Positions 32,003 through 42,754 of a stretch of 64,000 bases of DNA are shown piece after piece. A program made the position numbers and the translations under genes. The DNA is taken from NCBI GenBank assembly GCA_023374025.1, contig SIJG01000054.1, positions 464,895-528,894 of the forward strand, in the 5' to 3' direction. Position 1 is the stretch's first letter, and each line of letters begins with the position of its first letter. Source of the DNA: Heterodera schachtii (Eukaryota; Nematoda; Chromadorea; Rhabditida; Heteroderidae). The notes beneath the pieces were generated by a model that worked only from the letters and a program-made list of their open reading frames with translations, made no database searches and was not told where the DNA came from.

Positions 32003-34132
32003 GACCAGAGCGTTTGGGCCCCCGTTTTTGGGCCCCGGGGTTGTTTGGGCCCCCGTTTTTGGGCCCCGGGGTCGTTTGGGCCCCAGGGTCGTTTGGCCCC
32101 AACCTAAAATAGAAAAATGTGCTGTTTTAAAAAAACTAAGCCTGAGGGATCCCTCGCCACTTGGCATAAGTTAGGTTTAATTAACATTCGCTCATTTTTT
32201 TACAATTTTACTTATTCCAAATCCTATTATTTTTTAATAGTTAACCAATTTGATGTACATTCTGATTTGGACATTTTTCAGAAATGGCTAACCCAATTGC
32301 AACCAAAAAACAAGAAGTAAAATTGTTTTTTTGGAGTTTCTCCGGGGAATTTCTCGCAACTATCGAATGAACCCGTGATTTTTTGTTTTATTGTCCAAAT
32401 TACCTTATGCTTTTCGTCACTGAACCTTTCGTCACTGAAATAAAATTTTAAAAATTAAACAATGTGCCAAACATTTTTAATTTTTTAACCAAAAAGCATT
32501 AAATTTGTGCCAAAGATATGAAATTTCAGTAAGAGTTTAGGTAGAAAGAAGCACACCTTTTTTTTGACAAAATTTTAAAAAAATTGTAAAGCATGTCTTA
32601 TGAGGTTTTCTGGGTCGCTGATCACGACTATAACATGCATTTCGACCTGTCGTACCTTGACTCGAAAAAATCGAAGTTTCATAATCTAAAAATCATTTTT
32701 AATTAGTCAAATTTCAAAAAACCGGGAGGAGGGTTAAAGTTTACGGCTCTATTCCAGTTTATGCGTCCAATCAGTGACCATCCTCATTTTTTAGATCATA
32801 ACTTTCTTTTTACTTGGTCAACCCAAACTAGTAAAATTGTCTTACGAAGGCCACCTCGACCATGATCACAATTACCATCAAAATCGCAATAATTTCACAT
32901 TATTTTGGAGTTTCTCCGGGGAGTTTCTCGCAACTATCGAATGAACCCGTGATTTTTTGTTTTATTGTCCAAATTACCTTATGAACCCGTGAATTTCTTT
33001 TAATTTTTACATTTTTTATTGTTAAAATTATTGTTTTATTCGCATATCTAGCAAATTTCTATAATAAATTAATCGGCATACGAATCAGAAAGTAATTATA
33101 AAAAAAAATAATTATATATTTTTTTAATATTACATACATATGTACATTATTTTAAATTATTTTTTTCCTCTTAAAATTCTTTATTTTATTCCAGTGACGA
33201 AAGGTTTAATTTTTTTCCTAGGGGGTTGGAAAAAATTTTCTGGAAAATTTAAGTAGGCCTATCATAAGGAGTACAAAATTCTCTACAGTATGCAAAAGAC
33301 AGCATATCTCTACGACTTATACCCGTTGAGGTATGGGCACTTCAATTTCAGTGTCTACAAAAAGTACTGTATTTCTTAAGAAAACAGTGCATTTTACAGT
33401 AGAGATGATCAACATCAAAGTTGTAGTCCCCATACCTCAAAGGGTATAAGTCGTAGAGACACGCGGTCTTTTGCATATTGAAGAGTATTTTGTGCTCTTT
33501 CAGATGGATATAATGATTTTTTCCATAAAATTTTTCACAACCCTCTAGGAATTTTTTTGAAAATTTTCCCCGGTTTTCAGTGCATTTTGGAGTGTCCCGA
33601 TCAGTATGAAGGAGTGATCTGATCAAGTTTCTATAAAGGACATTTTTGATCAGTATAAAAAATACGATAGCAAGAATTTTTTCAGAATTTTTGACCCACT
33701 AAGTATTGAGTTAAAGCAAATGAAAATTTTGTCCATAAACATATGCACCACAGAAAATGGGGTGTGACACACCAAGTCACGTGTAATTCGGGCACTAGCC
33801 AATATTTTGTTTAATATCTTATATCATTGGAAAGCCCATAAAAAATGCTACTAAAATGTCAAAATATTCGTTTGTTTCGGGATCATTCAAGCAAAAGGCC
33901 AACAATTTTTTTCCATTTCGCATTTGTCCATAAACATATGCACCGCACTGTATGTACATTATTTTAAATTATTTTTTTCCTCTTAAAATTCTTTATTTTA
34001 TTCCAGTGACGAAAGGTTTAATTTTTCTGTACTTGGGGCCCAAACGACCCTGGGGCCCAAACGATCCTGGGGCCCAAAAACGGGGGCCCAAACGCGGGGG
34101 CCCAAAAACTGGGGCCCAAACGCCCCCGACTC
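32003..34132. mobile_element. Composite element with GC-rich inverted ends
   Basis: The left end (GTTTGGGCCC, TTTTTGGGCCCCGGGG repeats, about 32010-32100) is mirrored by CCCAAACGACCCTGGGGCCC repeats at about 34037-34125. TCATGGGACG flanks both sides. The AT-rich interior contains a direct repeat (TTGGAGTTTCTCCGGGG at about 32332 and 32912), a second direct repeat (TTCCAGTGACGAAAGG at about 33192 and 34002) and a large hairpin. No transposase is recognisable. Confidence 0.6.
33216..33560. repeat. Long hairpin (about 140-bp arms)
   Basis: TCTCTACGACTTATACCC...GAGGTATGGG at about 33307-33339 is mirrored by CCCATACCTC...GGGTATAAGTCGTAGAGA at about 33428-33462. Pairing extends outward through TGCAAAAGAC/GTCTTTTGCA and CCTAGGGGGTTG / CAACCCTCTAGG. 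The loop is about 90 bp. Confidence 0.7.
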
Positions 34133-34425
34133 TCATGGGACGCGTAAAACCGACTAGAATTGAATTTGTTATGCCAAGGCATTTATTGGGTTGGGCCGCG
34201 AATATGCCCAAGCTTTTTACCGTTGTTTTTATTATTAGCCATTTTATCTTCAATTAATTAATTACTCACAATTGAATTTCACTTATATGTACATAAAATA
34301 CAATGGAAATAGACGCATTTGCGGAGCAAGCAAAAGTCAAATACAAACAGACAAATAATTAGGCAATATTTAAATGGCAAAGTGCCAACATAATTTCGGT
34401 CATATAATCGCATCAATTAATTAAT

Positions 34426-36152
34426 TCATTTTTTCTGCTGATCACTCGATTCGGGAGAAGCGGCGTCGAGAAGACTGAAAAAACGATGATTATCTATTGC
34501 AAATTATAAGTCAATTCAATTTTTATTAATTCATTTTTATGAGTCCAATCAACAAAACAACTGACTATCCTTGAGTTTATTTTGTACCATAATTCTGTCC
34601 ATTTCAAAACAAACCGTACATTTTTGGATACAAATTGAAAGCACAAAGTTTAAGCAAAATTATCGACGATTGGACTCATAAAATGATTAAGCACTAAATT
34701 TTATTCACCCGTCATCATCGTATCCGCCGTCTCTGATCCGAATGTCAATTGGGTTCCGTCGAGCACTTAATTCTTTCCAAACATTTTCCCAATTTGTTCC
34801 ATCCCACGCAATTGGACAACGGAAGAGGCAAAAATCATTTGCTGATGACTGTCCAAGTGCCAATTTCTCCCCCGTAACTTCGTTGATCAGATCAATTGGC
34901 ACAACAAAGTCAATTGGAGAAGACGGCGGAAAGAAAAAATAAACGCGAAAAGTAACCGGCGAAGAAGCATTGGAAAATGCCTAAAAATGGGACAAAAAAC
35001 ATTAGAGAAAAACTAATTAAATAGGGATAATCACCGCTTTAAACTGTTCCATCGTTGACGACCATTGATCCACCGAAAAGTCATGCAAATGCAACACCTT
35101 TGGCAGACTGTTCGGACAAGGCGTAAACAGCCATTTGACCACCGCTTGGCCATCCGACGCATTGGCACTTTCTTCGGCCGGAAATTCCGGGAGAATGGCA
35201 TCTTTGAAAATGACAGTGTGAAGTGATGGACAATCGTTGAGCAATGACGGGGCCAATTGGCGGAAACGACGAAAAGCGATGGTATTCAAATACATCACAA
35301 CAATGGAGTCGCGAAGCATTGGCAAAACGTTGAGCAAAACAAATTCCGAAACGCAAACATTTTCAGTGATGACCAAGTAAATTGAAGAAAAGGCGAAAAT
35401 ACGGCGAAAAAGGCGGAGAAAAGCGACGGCATTTTGATCGATGTAGCTGAAAGGCAGAAAATTTAGACGAAAAATTCCAATTTAATCAAATTTTACAAGA
35501 TATGAATGTATCTGAATCCGATGACTTTGTTCGACAATGGATTTTGTGGGATTGGCAATGGATTTTCATCGGAATTGACAATTTTCATTTGTTTGGTGCC
35601 ATTGTCTCCAATTTCGTGGCAAATTTGCATTCCGCCCAATTTCCATTTGCGTGTCTTAAAGTGTTCGTCGACGATGCGGTCAAAGCGGCGGTTGATCAGT
35701 GCAATTTCGAGGCCAAGCTGAGAAGGCGCAAGAAAATCGAACACCAAAATCCAACAGTCGCTGCAGATAAAGCTAAAAAATTGAAGAAATTTTCCAAATT
35801 TTTTGTTGAATTTTTTACATTTTTTTGTGAGGGCGTAGTCGTTTTTTGACATGGTCAAAATTGATCCAAAGAATGATGGCATATTCGACCAACAGAATAA
35901 GAGACAAGGCACACAAACTGAAAGAAATGAATTGGGGAAATTAATGAATTAATGGAAAGAAAGGAAAAAGCAATGAAAGGGTCAAAGATTAAAGACGAAG
36001 ACGAGGAAGTAAAATGTAAAGTTTTAGCCTCTAAAAAGCTAATCTTTCAAAATTGATTTTGAAATTTCAATCTCATAAATTCTGGCCACAATTTGAGCAA
36101 AAGAAATGCGAAACGTCTGAAACAAAACGTACAGAATTTCTGCTGGAGACAT
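34426..36152 (-). CDS. F-box-like family protein with N-terminal transmembrane segment (subfamily 2), intact
   Basis: Six exons: 36133-36152, 35819-35917, 35497-35772, 35035-35446, 34709-34980, 34426-34474. All phases agree and give 375 residues. The short first exon (MSPAEI) splices to an exon encoding LCALSLILLVEYAIILWINF followed by a Lys/Arg cluster (KKRLRPHKK), the signature of a single membrane helix with a basic flank. Then comes an F-box-like segment (FICSDCWILVFDFLAPSQLG, then LINRRFDRIVDEHF). Exon 4 contains an acidic ITENVCVSEFVLLNVLPM block and SANASDGQAVVKWL; exon 5 VPIDLINEVTGEKLAL and FRCPIAWDGTNWENV; exon 6 a short tail (SDQQKK). The start is supported by the TATA box 79 bp upstream and by the matching gene at 57096. 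If membrane-bound, it would hold an F-box-like domain at a membrane surface; this is inferred. Confidence 0.8.
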
Positions 36153-36230
36153 TCGCAGCAACAAAATGACCGGAAAATATAGGGAGAATGAGAGAATGGA
36201 ATGGAATGAGTAAGAAAAGAAGAAAAAGGC

Positions 36231-36240
36231 ATTTTTATAC
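36231..36240 (-). promoter_or_regulatory. TATA box of the 34426-36152 gene
   Basis: GTATAAAAATGCC on the minus strand, 79 bp before the ATG. The identical string occurs at 56999-57011 before the sister gene at 57096, including the following TTCTTCTT-rich leader. Confidence 0.6.
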
Positions 36241-36401
36241 GAAAATATTAGCGCAGAATTTTTAATCACAGATTTGATTTAAAAAGTAATTTACGACAAA
36301 ATCTGCTAATTGCCACAAAATGAAGCGACTACGTTTAAACAAAAATGTGAGAAATTATCAAAATAAAGAAATTTCTCATTTTCATTTTTCACGCTTTTCA
36401 G

Positions 36402-37358
36402 TTGGATTTGCAACGACGTGTGGATGGATATTGTCTCATTCTTTGAACGTGTTGAACTTGACCTCAAAATGGCATTGCTTTCACCTCGTTTCAATTCGCT
36501 GGTGGACACGCATTTCGATGGAAAAAGCGAATTGACAATTTGGAAATTGATACTAATTAGCAAGGAGGATAAAGGACCAAAACCGAAACTGTCTGTACTG
36601 ATCGCTGACAAATTTGTGGATTTTCCATTCCCGGACCGTCCGCTGCCCATCAAAATTCGATTTAAGAACCTTCGGATTAGGTAAATAATTTTAAAACAAA
36701 GCGTATATTAAAACATTTATATATTTCTTCAGTTACATCAGGGCTTCCATTTGTTCTGATTTATCAGAAATGTTCTGATTTTGGGGTAGCGACCAAAATT
36801 TGTTCTGATTTCTCAAACATACTCATAATTTTGAATTTTTGTGGCATAATGTCACTATTGTATAAGAAAATATAAGATTTGTGGCAAAATTTTTCCCCCC
36901 TATTTAATTCGCTTTTCTATAATTTTTTGTCCCATTTTAGGCATTTTTCAATGCTTCTTCGCCGGTTACTTTTCGTATTCACTTTCTGCTGTCTTCTCCA
37001 CTTGACTCCGTTGTGCCATTTTATCTGATCAACGATGTGACTGGCGAGAAATTGACACTGCAACAAGAAGACGAAGATGTTTGGCTCACGCGTTGTCCAA
37101 TTGGATGGGATGAGATGAAATGGGGAAATGTGCAGGATGCATTAGTGAATGATGCTCCGCTGGATCATATTCAATTTTTCATCAGAGACGGTGGACTTGA
37201 CGAGGGGTGAACAATTTTAAAACTTCATTTTGATTCGATTTGTGCCATTGGACCCATAAAAATTGAATGCTCTTAAAGTGCAATTAAATCATCATCGTTT
37301 TTTCAGTCTTCTCCTCGACGCCGCTTCTCCCGGGCCGAGTGATCAGCAGCAGAAATGA
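36402..37358 (+). pseudogene. Chimeric family copy 17: subfamily-1 front, subfamily-2 back
   Basis: Exon 2 36402-36680 is subfamily 1 and open (WICNDVWMDIVSFFERVELD...). A candidate first exon at 36320 (MKRLRLNK) does not join in phase. Exon 3 starts TTACAT at 36733 and is cut after two residues by a hAT-like fragment (CAGGGCTTCC..., to about 36900). Then follow a subfamily-2 exon 4 (36941-37206, AFFNASSPVTFRIHF, FYLINDVTGEKLTL, RCPIGWDEMKWGNV) and exon 5 (37307-37358). Exon 3 is essentially missing. The join shows recombination between members of the two subfamilies, with the element at the seam. Confidence 0.7.
36738..36900. mobile_element. hAT-like fragment at the chimera junction
   Basis: Starts CAGGGCTTCC and shares ATTTATCAGAAATGTTCTG and TAGCGACCAAA with the element at 37390. 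No right end. Confidence 0.55.
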
Positions 37359-37389
37359 ATTAATTAATCATTAATTGATGCGATTATAA

Positions 37390-38048
37390 CAGGGTGCGGA
37401 TCTGTTCTGATTTATCAGAAATGTTCTGATTTGGAGGGTCCAAATCTGAGAAAATAAAAATGTTCTGATTTATCAGAAATGTTCTGATTTCGGGATAGCG
37501 ACCAAATTTTGTTCTGATTTCGTAAAAATTCTTCAAAAATTGGTAATTTTATGGCGTAATGTCACTCAGATTCCAAAAAAATTTTCCACGGCGGTGCCTG
37601 TCGGCACCACCGGACCCTAAAAATCCTTTGTTTTCTTAAAAATTGGCTTGAAAATCACAAAATTTGGACAATTTTTGGACAAAATCTGTTAACAAAATGC
37701 ACTGAAATTTTCAAAATTTTTCCGGCGGCGCCTATCGGCACCGCCGGACCATCCCCCTCGCCCATTTCCCAAAAGTTTTTTGGAAAAATGTGCCGCAAGA
37801 AAATTGTTAATATTTTGATTTTTTGATCCTTAATGTGCTAAAATTTATGATTTGCTAATTTTCTCCCACAAAATTGTTAAAACCGATAATGGGAGACGAA
37901 AAATATAATATTTGATACATTTTTGATCGATAAATTGTAAAAAATACTGATTTGAAGCAATTTTGCAAAATGTTCTGATTTTTTACCCCAAAATCTGATT
38001 TTTTGGGCTCGATGTTCTGATTTTGAAAAATTTTCGATCCGCACCCTG
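37390..38048. mobile_element. 659-bp hAT-like element with 8-bp target duplication
   Basis: Terminal inverted repeats CAGGGTGCGGATC / GATCCGCACCCTG, flanked by GATTATAA at 37382-37389 and 38049-38056. The interior has TGTTCTGATT repeats and two GC-rich hairpins of the GGCGGYGCC type (about 37590 and 37725). No transposase. Confidence 0.85.
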
Positions 38049-38442
38049 GATTATAATGACCCAAATGATATATTGGCACTGTGCCATTCCAATATTGTAT
38101 TGTGTGTATAATTTGTTTGTATGTACCTATTTGACTTTTGTTTGATCGCAAATTCGTCCATTTCTATTGTATTTTATGTGCATGTAATTAATTCATTGTG
38201 ATAATCATTGTTAAAAATGTAAGGATCGATTTTCTGGCGAATTTAAAAAAAACACCCTTAAAAATCGAAAAATATGAGCCTTTGTAAAAATTCTTTGAAA
38301 AAAGCGGCTTTTCGCCAATTTGTGCCTCAAAGCTGTATTGGTACATCGAAAGCTGAACAGCCAGACGAGTAAAAAGCAATTAAAATGTCAAAATTTCGGA
38401 TTGAAAATGTTTTTTAAGACGAATAAATTTGATCCTTGGCAT

Positions 38443-38606
38443 GACAATAATTCGGGTGCCAATTTGAACTTGATTTGTGGGATGGAAATCATTGCATTGG
38501 GTGAGCAGCAACAGCAATTTTTTATTTTGTCGAAAAAATATTTAGCCCATTGTCACCACCAGCGGAAGAAGACGAAGAAGAAGCGGATCAGAGCAACGGA
38601 AATTAA
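38443..38606 (+). pseudogene. 3'-terminal family fragment (copy 18a)
   Basis: End of an exon 4 (SGANLN..., with about 10 nt missing, donor at 38501) and exon 5 38546-38606 (acidic tail ending DQSNGN), matching the 3' end of copy 8. No upstream exons. Confidence 0.65.
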
Positions 38607-38938
38607 TTATTTTCGAGAAATGGTCGATCTCACCAATAGGAAACGGATTTGATGCCATTATTTTCTCTTAGAAATGCTTTTGTTGATTCGTTCGTTCAAA
38701 TAAAACTTATGTACATTTAATATCTTATTGAAAACATTTCTAATTAAATTAAATTAAAAATTAAGTTTCAGAACCTCGGAATTGAACCAAAAGTCGAAAA
38801 TTCAAAATTTTCAAAATTCACTTTTATATCGTACGCCCAAAGAGCAAAAAACAAAAATATCATCAAATCAATCCAATTCGTCGTAACTCAATAATGGTCA
38901 GTCATTTCTCAAATGATCACTTTTTCTGCTTCCACTGG
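38607..38938. other. 3' flank between convergent fragments
   Basis: About 38640-38730 matches the 3' flank of copy 8 (CTTAGAAATGCTTTTGTTGAT, AATAAAA). About 38770-38840 has the GAATTGAACCAAAAGTCGAA repeat. Confidence 0.45.
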
Positions 38939-41394
38939 TCACTGTGCCCGGGAATCGAGAATAATTTTTGGTCGTTTTGACGGCGGAGACAGCGGCCTAA
39001 ATTAAGCGCAATTTGAAATGGATAAATATTTTGTGAAAATAGAGCGCGGAATTTTGAAAAAACCCGAACCAGCAGGTTTTACGAGATGGACCAGAACAGG
39101 ACGGACAAAACTAATTACTGAAATTCTATCTTAACAGAACCCATGGCCCTGCCAAGATTCTGGGAAAGTACTACTGTACATGGGATACTGTCCTCCTCCT
39201 GTCCGTGCCGGTTCACCCCAGTTGAGCTCCACCACTTTTTTGACTATAAATTTTTTCTTTTACCAGAAAAGATATAGCATGAAAATAGCAAAAAAGTAAA
39301 AATTTTGAAGTTTTTTACAGGGTAGAAAATCTTTTCATTTTTTTAAGGCCTCCTTTCTGCCCACCCAATGTCATCGTAAAGAAGGAGGAAGAACACTTTG
39401 TTCAAATTGGCATCCGAATTTTCGTCCTTCTTCTTCTTCTGCTGAACCGTCGCCGTCTCCTCAACAATTATTGGGCCCCGTTTCAACAGCCCATCACTAA
39501 TGACTTCACCATTTTCATCCTCCATCAATGTCAACTTCTCATTAGTCCGTCCGTTCACCAATTCAAATGGCTCAATTTGCGACAAAAAAACTTCAAAACA
39601 AATTTTGTAGCTGACTGAAGTGGTGGCACGGAGAAATGTCTAAACAAAAGCAAAGGCAATCAATTAATTAGTAGTTTAATGAAATTATGGCCGGCCACCT
39701 CCTTGAAATAGTTGACCAATTCGGAATCTGAAAAATCACTGCAACGCAATTCCTTCGGTTGTCCATTTTTGCTCGGCGTGTGTAACCATTTGGCCAACGC
39801 CTGCCAAGCAGAAATTGCATTTGGTCCACCATCATCAGCGATCGCACTGGAAGACAGATAATCGGAACTGATTGAATTCAATTGGTCGCAATCAGTGAGA
39901 ATTGTCGGTGAAACCAAACGAAGCAAATTGTCCAAATGATCGCCATCAGGAACGTACAAATGGCGAATGTTTGGCGCAAAGATAGGCCAAATTTCTCGGG
40001 CCAAAACATCCCAAATTTGATCCGTGTCGTATGAACGCACTTTCAATTCCAATTTGGTGCCACTTCTGTCCCAAATTTGTTTGTTGGAACGAAGAAATGT
40101 GAGAACAGGGGCCTGTTGCTCGTCTCCGGGTTTAGCGATAAACCCGGGTTAAGGAGACAAACCCGGGTTAACAGCAGAGATTTTTGTTGCTCGTCTTTGG
40201 GTTATAAACCCGGGTTAAGCCTTAACCCGGGTTCCGTTAACCCGGGTTTACGGATTTTTTAACCCGGGTTTAATTCCGTTAACCCGGGTTTATTTGCATT
40301 TTTGTTGCTCGTTTAACCCGGGTTTAATTTTTCTTAAGCGTTCTTAACCCTAAGTCGAGGCAGGGTTAAGGAAATTAAATTTGTCTTTTATGGCACAAAA
40401 TTTTTTTAAAATATTTTTTAATTAATTCTTTATTTTTATTTTAGCATAAAAAATCAAAAGCATTATTTTTTGAACTTTTGAAATATAATTTTTTAGTTTT
40501 TTTTAATTTGTTTTTTAGATAAATGAATTATTAAGCGCATTCACACAGCAAAAAATGCTTATATGCATATGAAAATTAATAATGTTTTAATTGATCGCTT
40601 AAAGTGATGGATAAAGAATAAATGTAGGTTCCACCCGGTATAAATTTAGTTTTGCTTTTTTATTTTTGAAATTAAATTTGGCAAAAATTGCAACAGTTTG
40701 CAGTATGCTTCGCAACATTGCCTTTGATTGTTAGGCATCAGAGCCTGTTTAAATTTTTAAAAAAATCGAAAATGCGCAGTAATAAAATTTAAATGATAAA
40801 TATATCGCTTTAAGTGCCGAAACTGATCGTATTTATTATATTAATCGCAATTCTTAATTACTCTTTTTAATGTAAATTATTTAAAAACCCAATAAACCCG
40901 GGTTTGCTTAACCCGGGTTAAAGACGAGCAACACGATTTTCTAAAATTTTTAACCCGGGTTAACGACTAAACCCGGGTTTCGTTAACCCGGGTTAAAAAT
41001 TTTAGAAAATCGTGTTGCTCGTCTTTAAAAAAAATTAAAATTACTCAATTTGGAAGTCCTTAAAGCGAATTTTGTTTGGCAACGGATGCTCAGGCAATGG
41101 GAAAACCAAATATTTCGAAACGACAAATAGTATTGGTTTTGGTCCAAATTCTTCGTCCTTGAAAATTATGCTTTGACTACAAATTGGCAATTCGCTTTTT
41201 CCATCAAAATGCGCGTCCACCAAAACATCGAAACGGTCGGAAAGCAATGCCATTTTGAGTCCGAGTTGGGGACGATTAAAAGATGGGAGAATGTCCATCC
41301 AAACGTCGCTACAAATCCAACTGAAAAATATGAAAAAAATTGGGTAAACGAAAATTTCAATAATTTTATTTTTTTAACTTTACCGTCGATTCAT
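38939..41394 (-). pseudogene. F-box-like family copy 18, exon 3 start destroyed by an inserted element
   Basis: Exon 1 41384-41394, exon 2 41045-41320 (intact; WICSDVWMDILPSFNRPQLG), exon 3 from about 40106 to 39699, exon 4 39365-39639 (intact), exon 5 38939-38996. Exon 3 lacks its acceptor and first codons (YIDHS): it begins at VLTFLRSNKQIWDRSG, directly against the GTTAACCCGGG-rich element. All remaining coding sequence is open. Without an acceptor the main exon cannot be joined, so this is probably a recent insertional null. Confidence 0.78.
40106..41030. mobile_element. Element with AACCCGGGTT palindromic repeats at both ends
   Basis: The left end carries about ten AACCCGGGTTnA units and TTGTTGCTCGTC; the right end carries the same units. 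About 40920-41028 is a nearly perfect foldback (GACGAGCAACACGATTTTCT and its mirror). The interior is AT-rich and non-coding. It replaced the acceptor and start of exon 3 of copy 18, with no visible target duplication. Confidence 0.65.
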
Positions 41395-41789
41395 TTTGGT
41401 GACTCAATGAGCTCAATTTGCCGTTTTTCCAATTGATTGGTGTGTCAAAAAAGGCAATGCAAAACTCTGTTGTTATGTAACTTAAAAAGAGAGAGTTGGG
41501 AAAAATGAGAGAGCAAAAAGAACCCAAAAACAATTTTGAAAAAAGAATGCAATTTTGAGAAATGATCGATCTCAATTTGTTGTGCTTTTTTCTCTCAGAA
41601 ATGCTTTTGTTAATTCTTTCGTTCCAATTATATAAAACATTTATTTTTATTAGGTGTTTTTTGTTGAGCAATTTATTAATTAATAATTATCAATGAAACG
41701 ATTATCGAGAGTATTTGGGGTAATACAGTAGTTAAGGCGTTTCACCCCTCCACTTAGAAAAAAAAAATATAAATTTAAATTCCCCATTA
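41395..41789. other. Intergenic region between divergent copy 18 and an orphan promoter
   Basis: Contains the minus-strand 5' flank motifs of copy 18 (TGTGTCAAAAAAGGCA, AAAAAGAGAGAGTTGGGAAAAA). No gene. Confidence 0.4.
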
Positions 41790-41796
41790 TTTAATG

Positions 41797-42050
41797 TACG
41801 CATAAATTAAAGAATTATGGCCATTATTTTGGCTAGAAGACTTTTTTAATCTACTCCATCCGTTTCAAATTGGTCAATTTTATTTGTTTTTGCCAAAAAA
41901 CGGCCAAAGGGATATTGATCCATTTGAGCCCCTTAAATAATATTGTGCCGCGGTTGTGTGAATTTGTGCACTTTTATTGTTGATTTGTTGAAAAGAAAAA
42001 ATGTCGAAAATTACAACAACAAAAAATTTTTTTTTTAAATTGGTATATAA
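41797..42050 (+). promoter_or_regulatory. Conserved family promoter module without a gene
   Basis: TACGCATAAATTAA, TGGCCATTATTTTGGCTA (41818-41835), TTTTTAATCT and TATATAA (42044-42050), as before copies 9, 22 and 26. It ends at an orphan exon 1. Confidence 0.55.
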
Positions 42051-42093
42051 TGACGCCAAACAGACATTTTGGATGCATATCTAATATAACAAA

Positions 42094-42104
42094 ATGAATC
42101 GACG
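42094..42104 (+). pseudogene. Orphan exon 1 (MNRR) with intact donor
   Basis: ATGAATCGACG|GTAAGA follows a complete promoter. About 50 bp into intron 1 a foldback element begins; beyond it is the 3' flank of a family gene. Exons 2-5 have been deleted. Confidence 0.65.
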
Positions 42105-42151
42105 GTAAGAAATTGTTTTAATTAGAAATTTCATTTATCCTAAACTCTTTC

Positions 42152-42545
42152 GGCGCTACTTGCAAAGAGGTATTTTTTGAATTTTTTTTCACTTTTTTTT
42201 TACATATTTTTTTTGTTGTTTGTTAACACATAATAATTAATTTTTGGTTGTTTTTTAACAATGACATTTTGTTAAAGCATTTCTTGCACTCCATTTGGTT
42301 TTTGATAAGTCCATGATAAGCCAGAAATTGTAGAATTTCCTCAGAAGTCTGCTTGTAAATCCAACGTAAATTGATTTCGTGCAAAGAAGGTGGCCGAACC
42401 GGCAGATTGTTGTAATCAATTATTAAATAGCGTGAAATGCGTACCATCTGTTAAAAAACACATTCTACGTCAAAACAAACAACAAAAAAAAATGTAAAAA
42501 AAAAGTGAAAAAAAATTCAAAAAATACCTCTTTGCAAGTAGCGCC
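42152..42545 (-). mobile_element. Foldback element with Merlin-like transposase remnant
   Basis: About 54-bp inverted ends beginning GGCGCTACTTGCAAAGAGG. Inside, on the minus strand (42223-42447), is a 74-codon frame with LRWIYKQTSEEILQFLAYHG and MECKKCFNKMSL. A short helical region followed by a CxxC zinc-binding start resembles the N-terminus of ISXO2/Merlin-type transposases. The frame stops in the right inverted repeat, so the element is a deletion derivative. Confidence 0.5.
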
Positions 42546-42654
42546 AAATGATCGATCTCATCAATAGGAAATGGATTTTGTGCCATCATTTTCTCTTGGA
42601 AATGCTTTTGTTGATTATTTCGTTGGAATAAAAGGTACATTTAATACAGTGGTG
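42546..42654. other. Family 3' flank adjoining the element
   Basis: ATGATCGATCTCATCAATAG, TGTGCCATCATTTTCTCTT and GGAATAAAAGG match the sequence just downstream of copy 8. This shows that the element bridges a promoter and a 3' end. Confidence 0.6.
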
Positions 42655-42754
42655 TGATCTGCTGTTCTTATTTCTATGAAATCTGGTTAAAAAATTAGCC
42701 AAAGTTTAAAAAAAAAAAATTTTCGGTGGCGCCTACCGGCACCGCCGGACCTCC

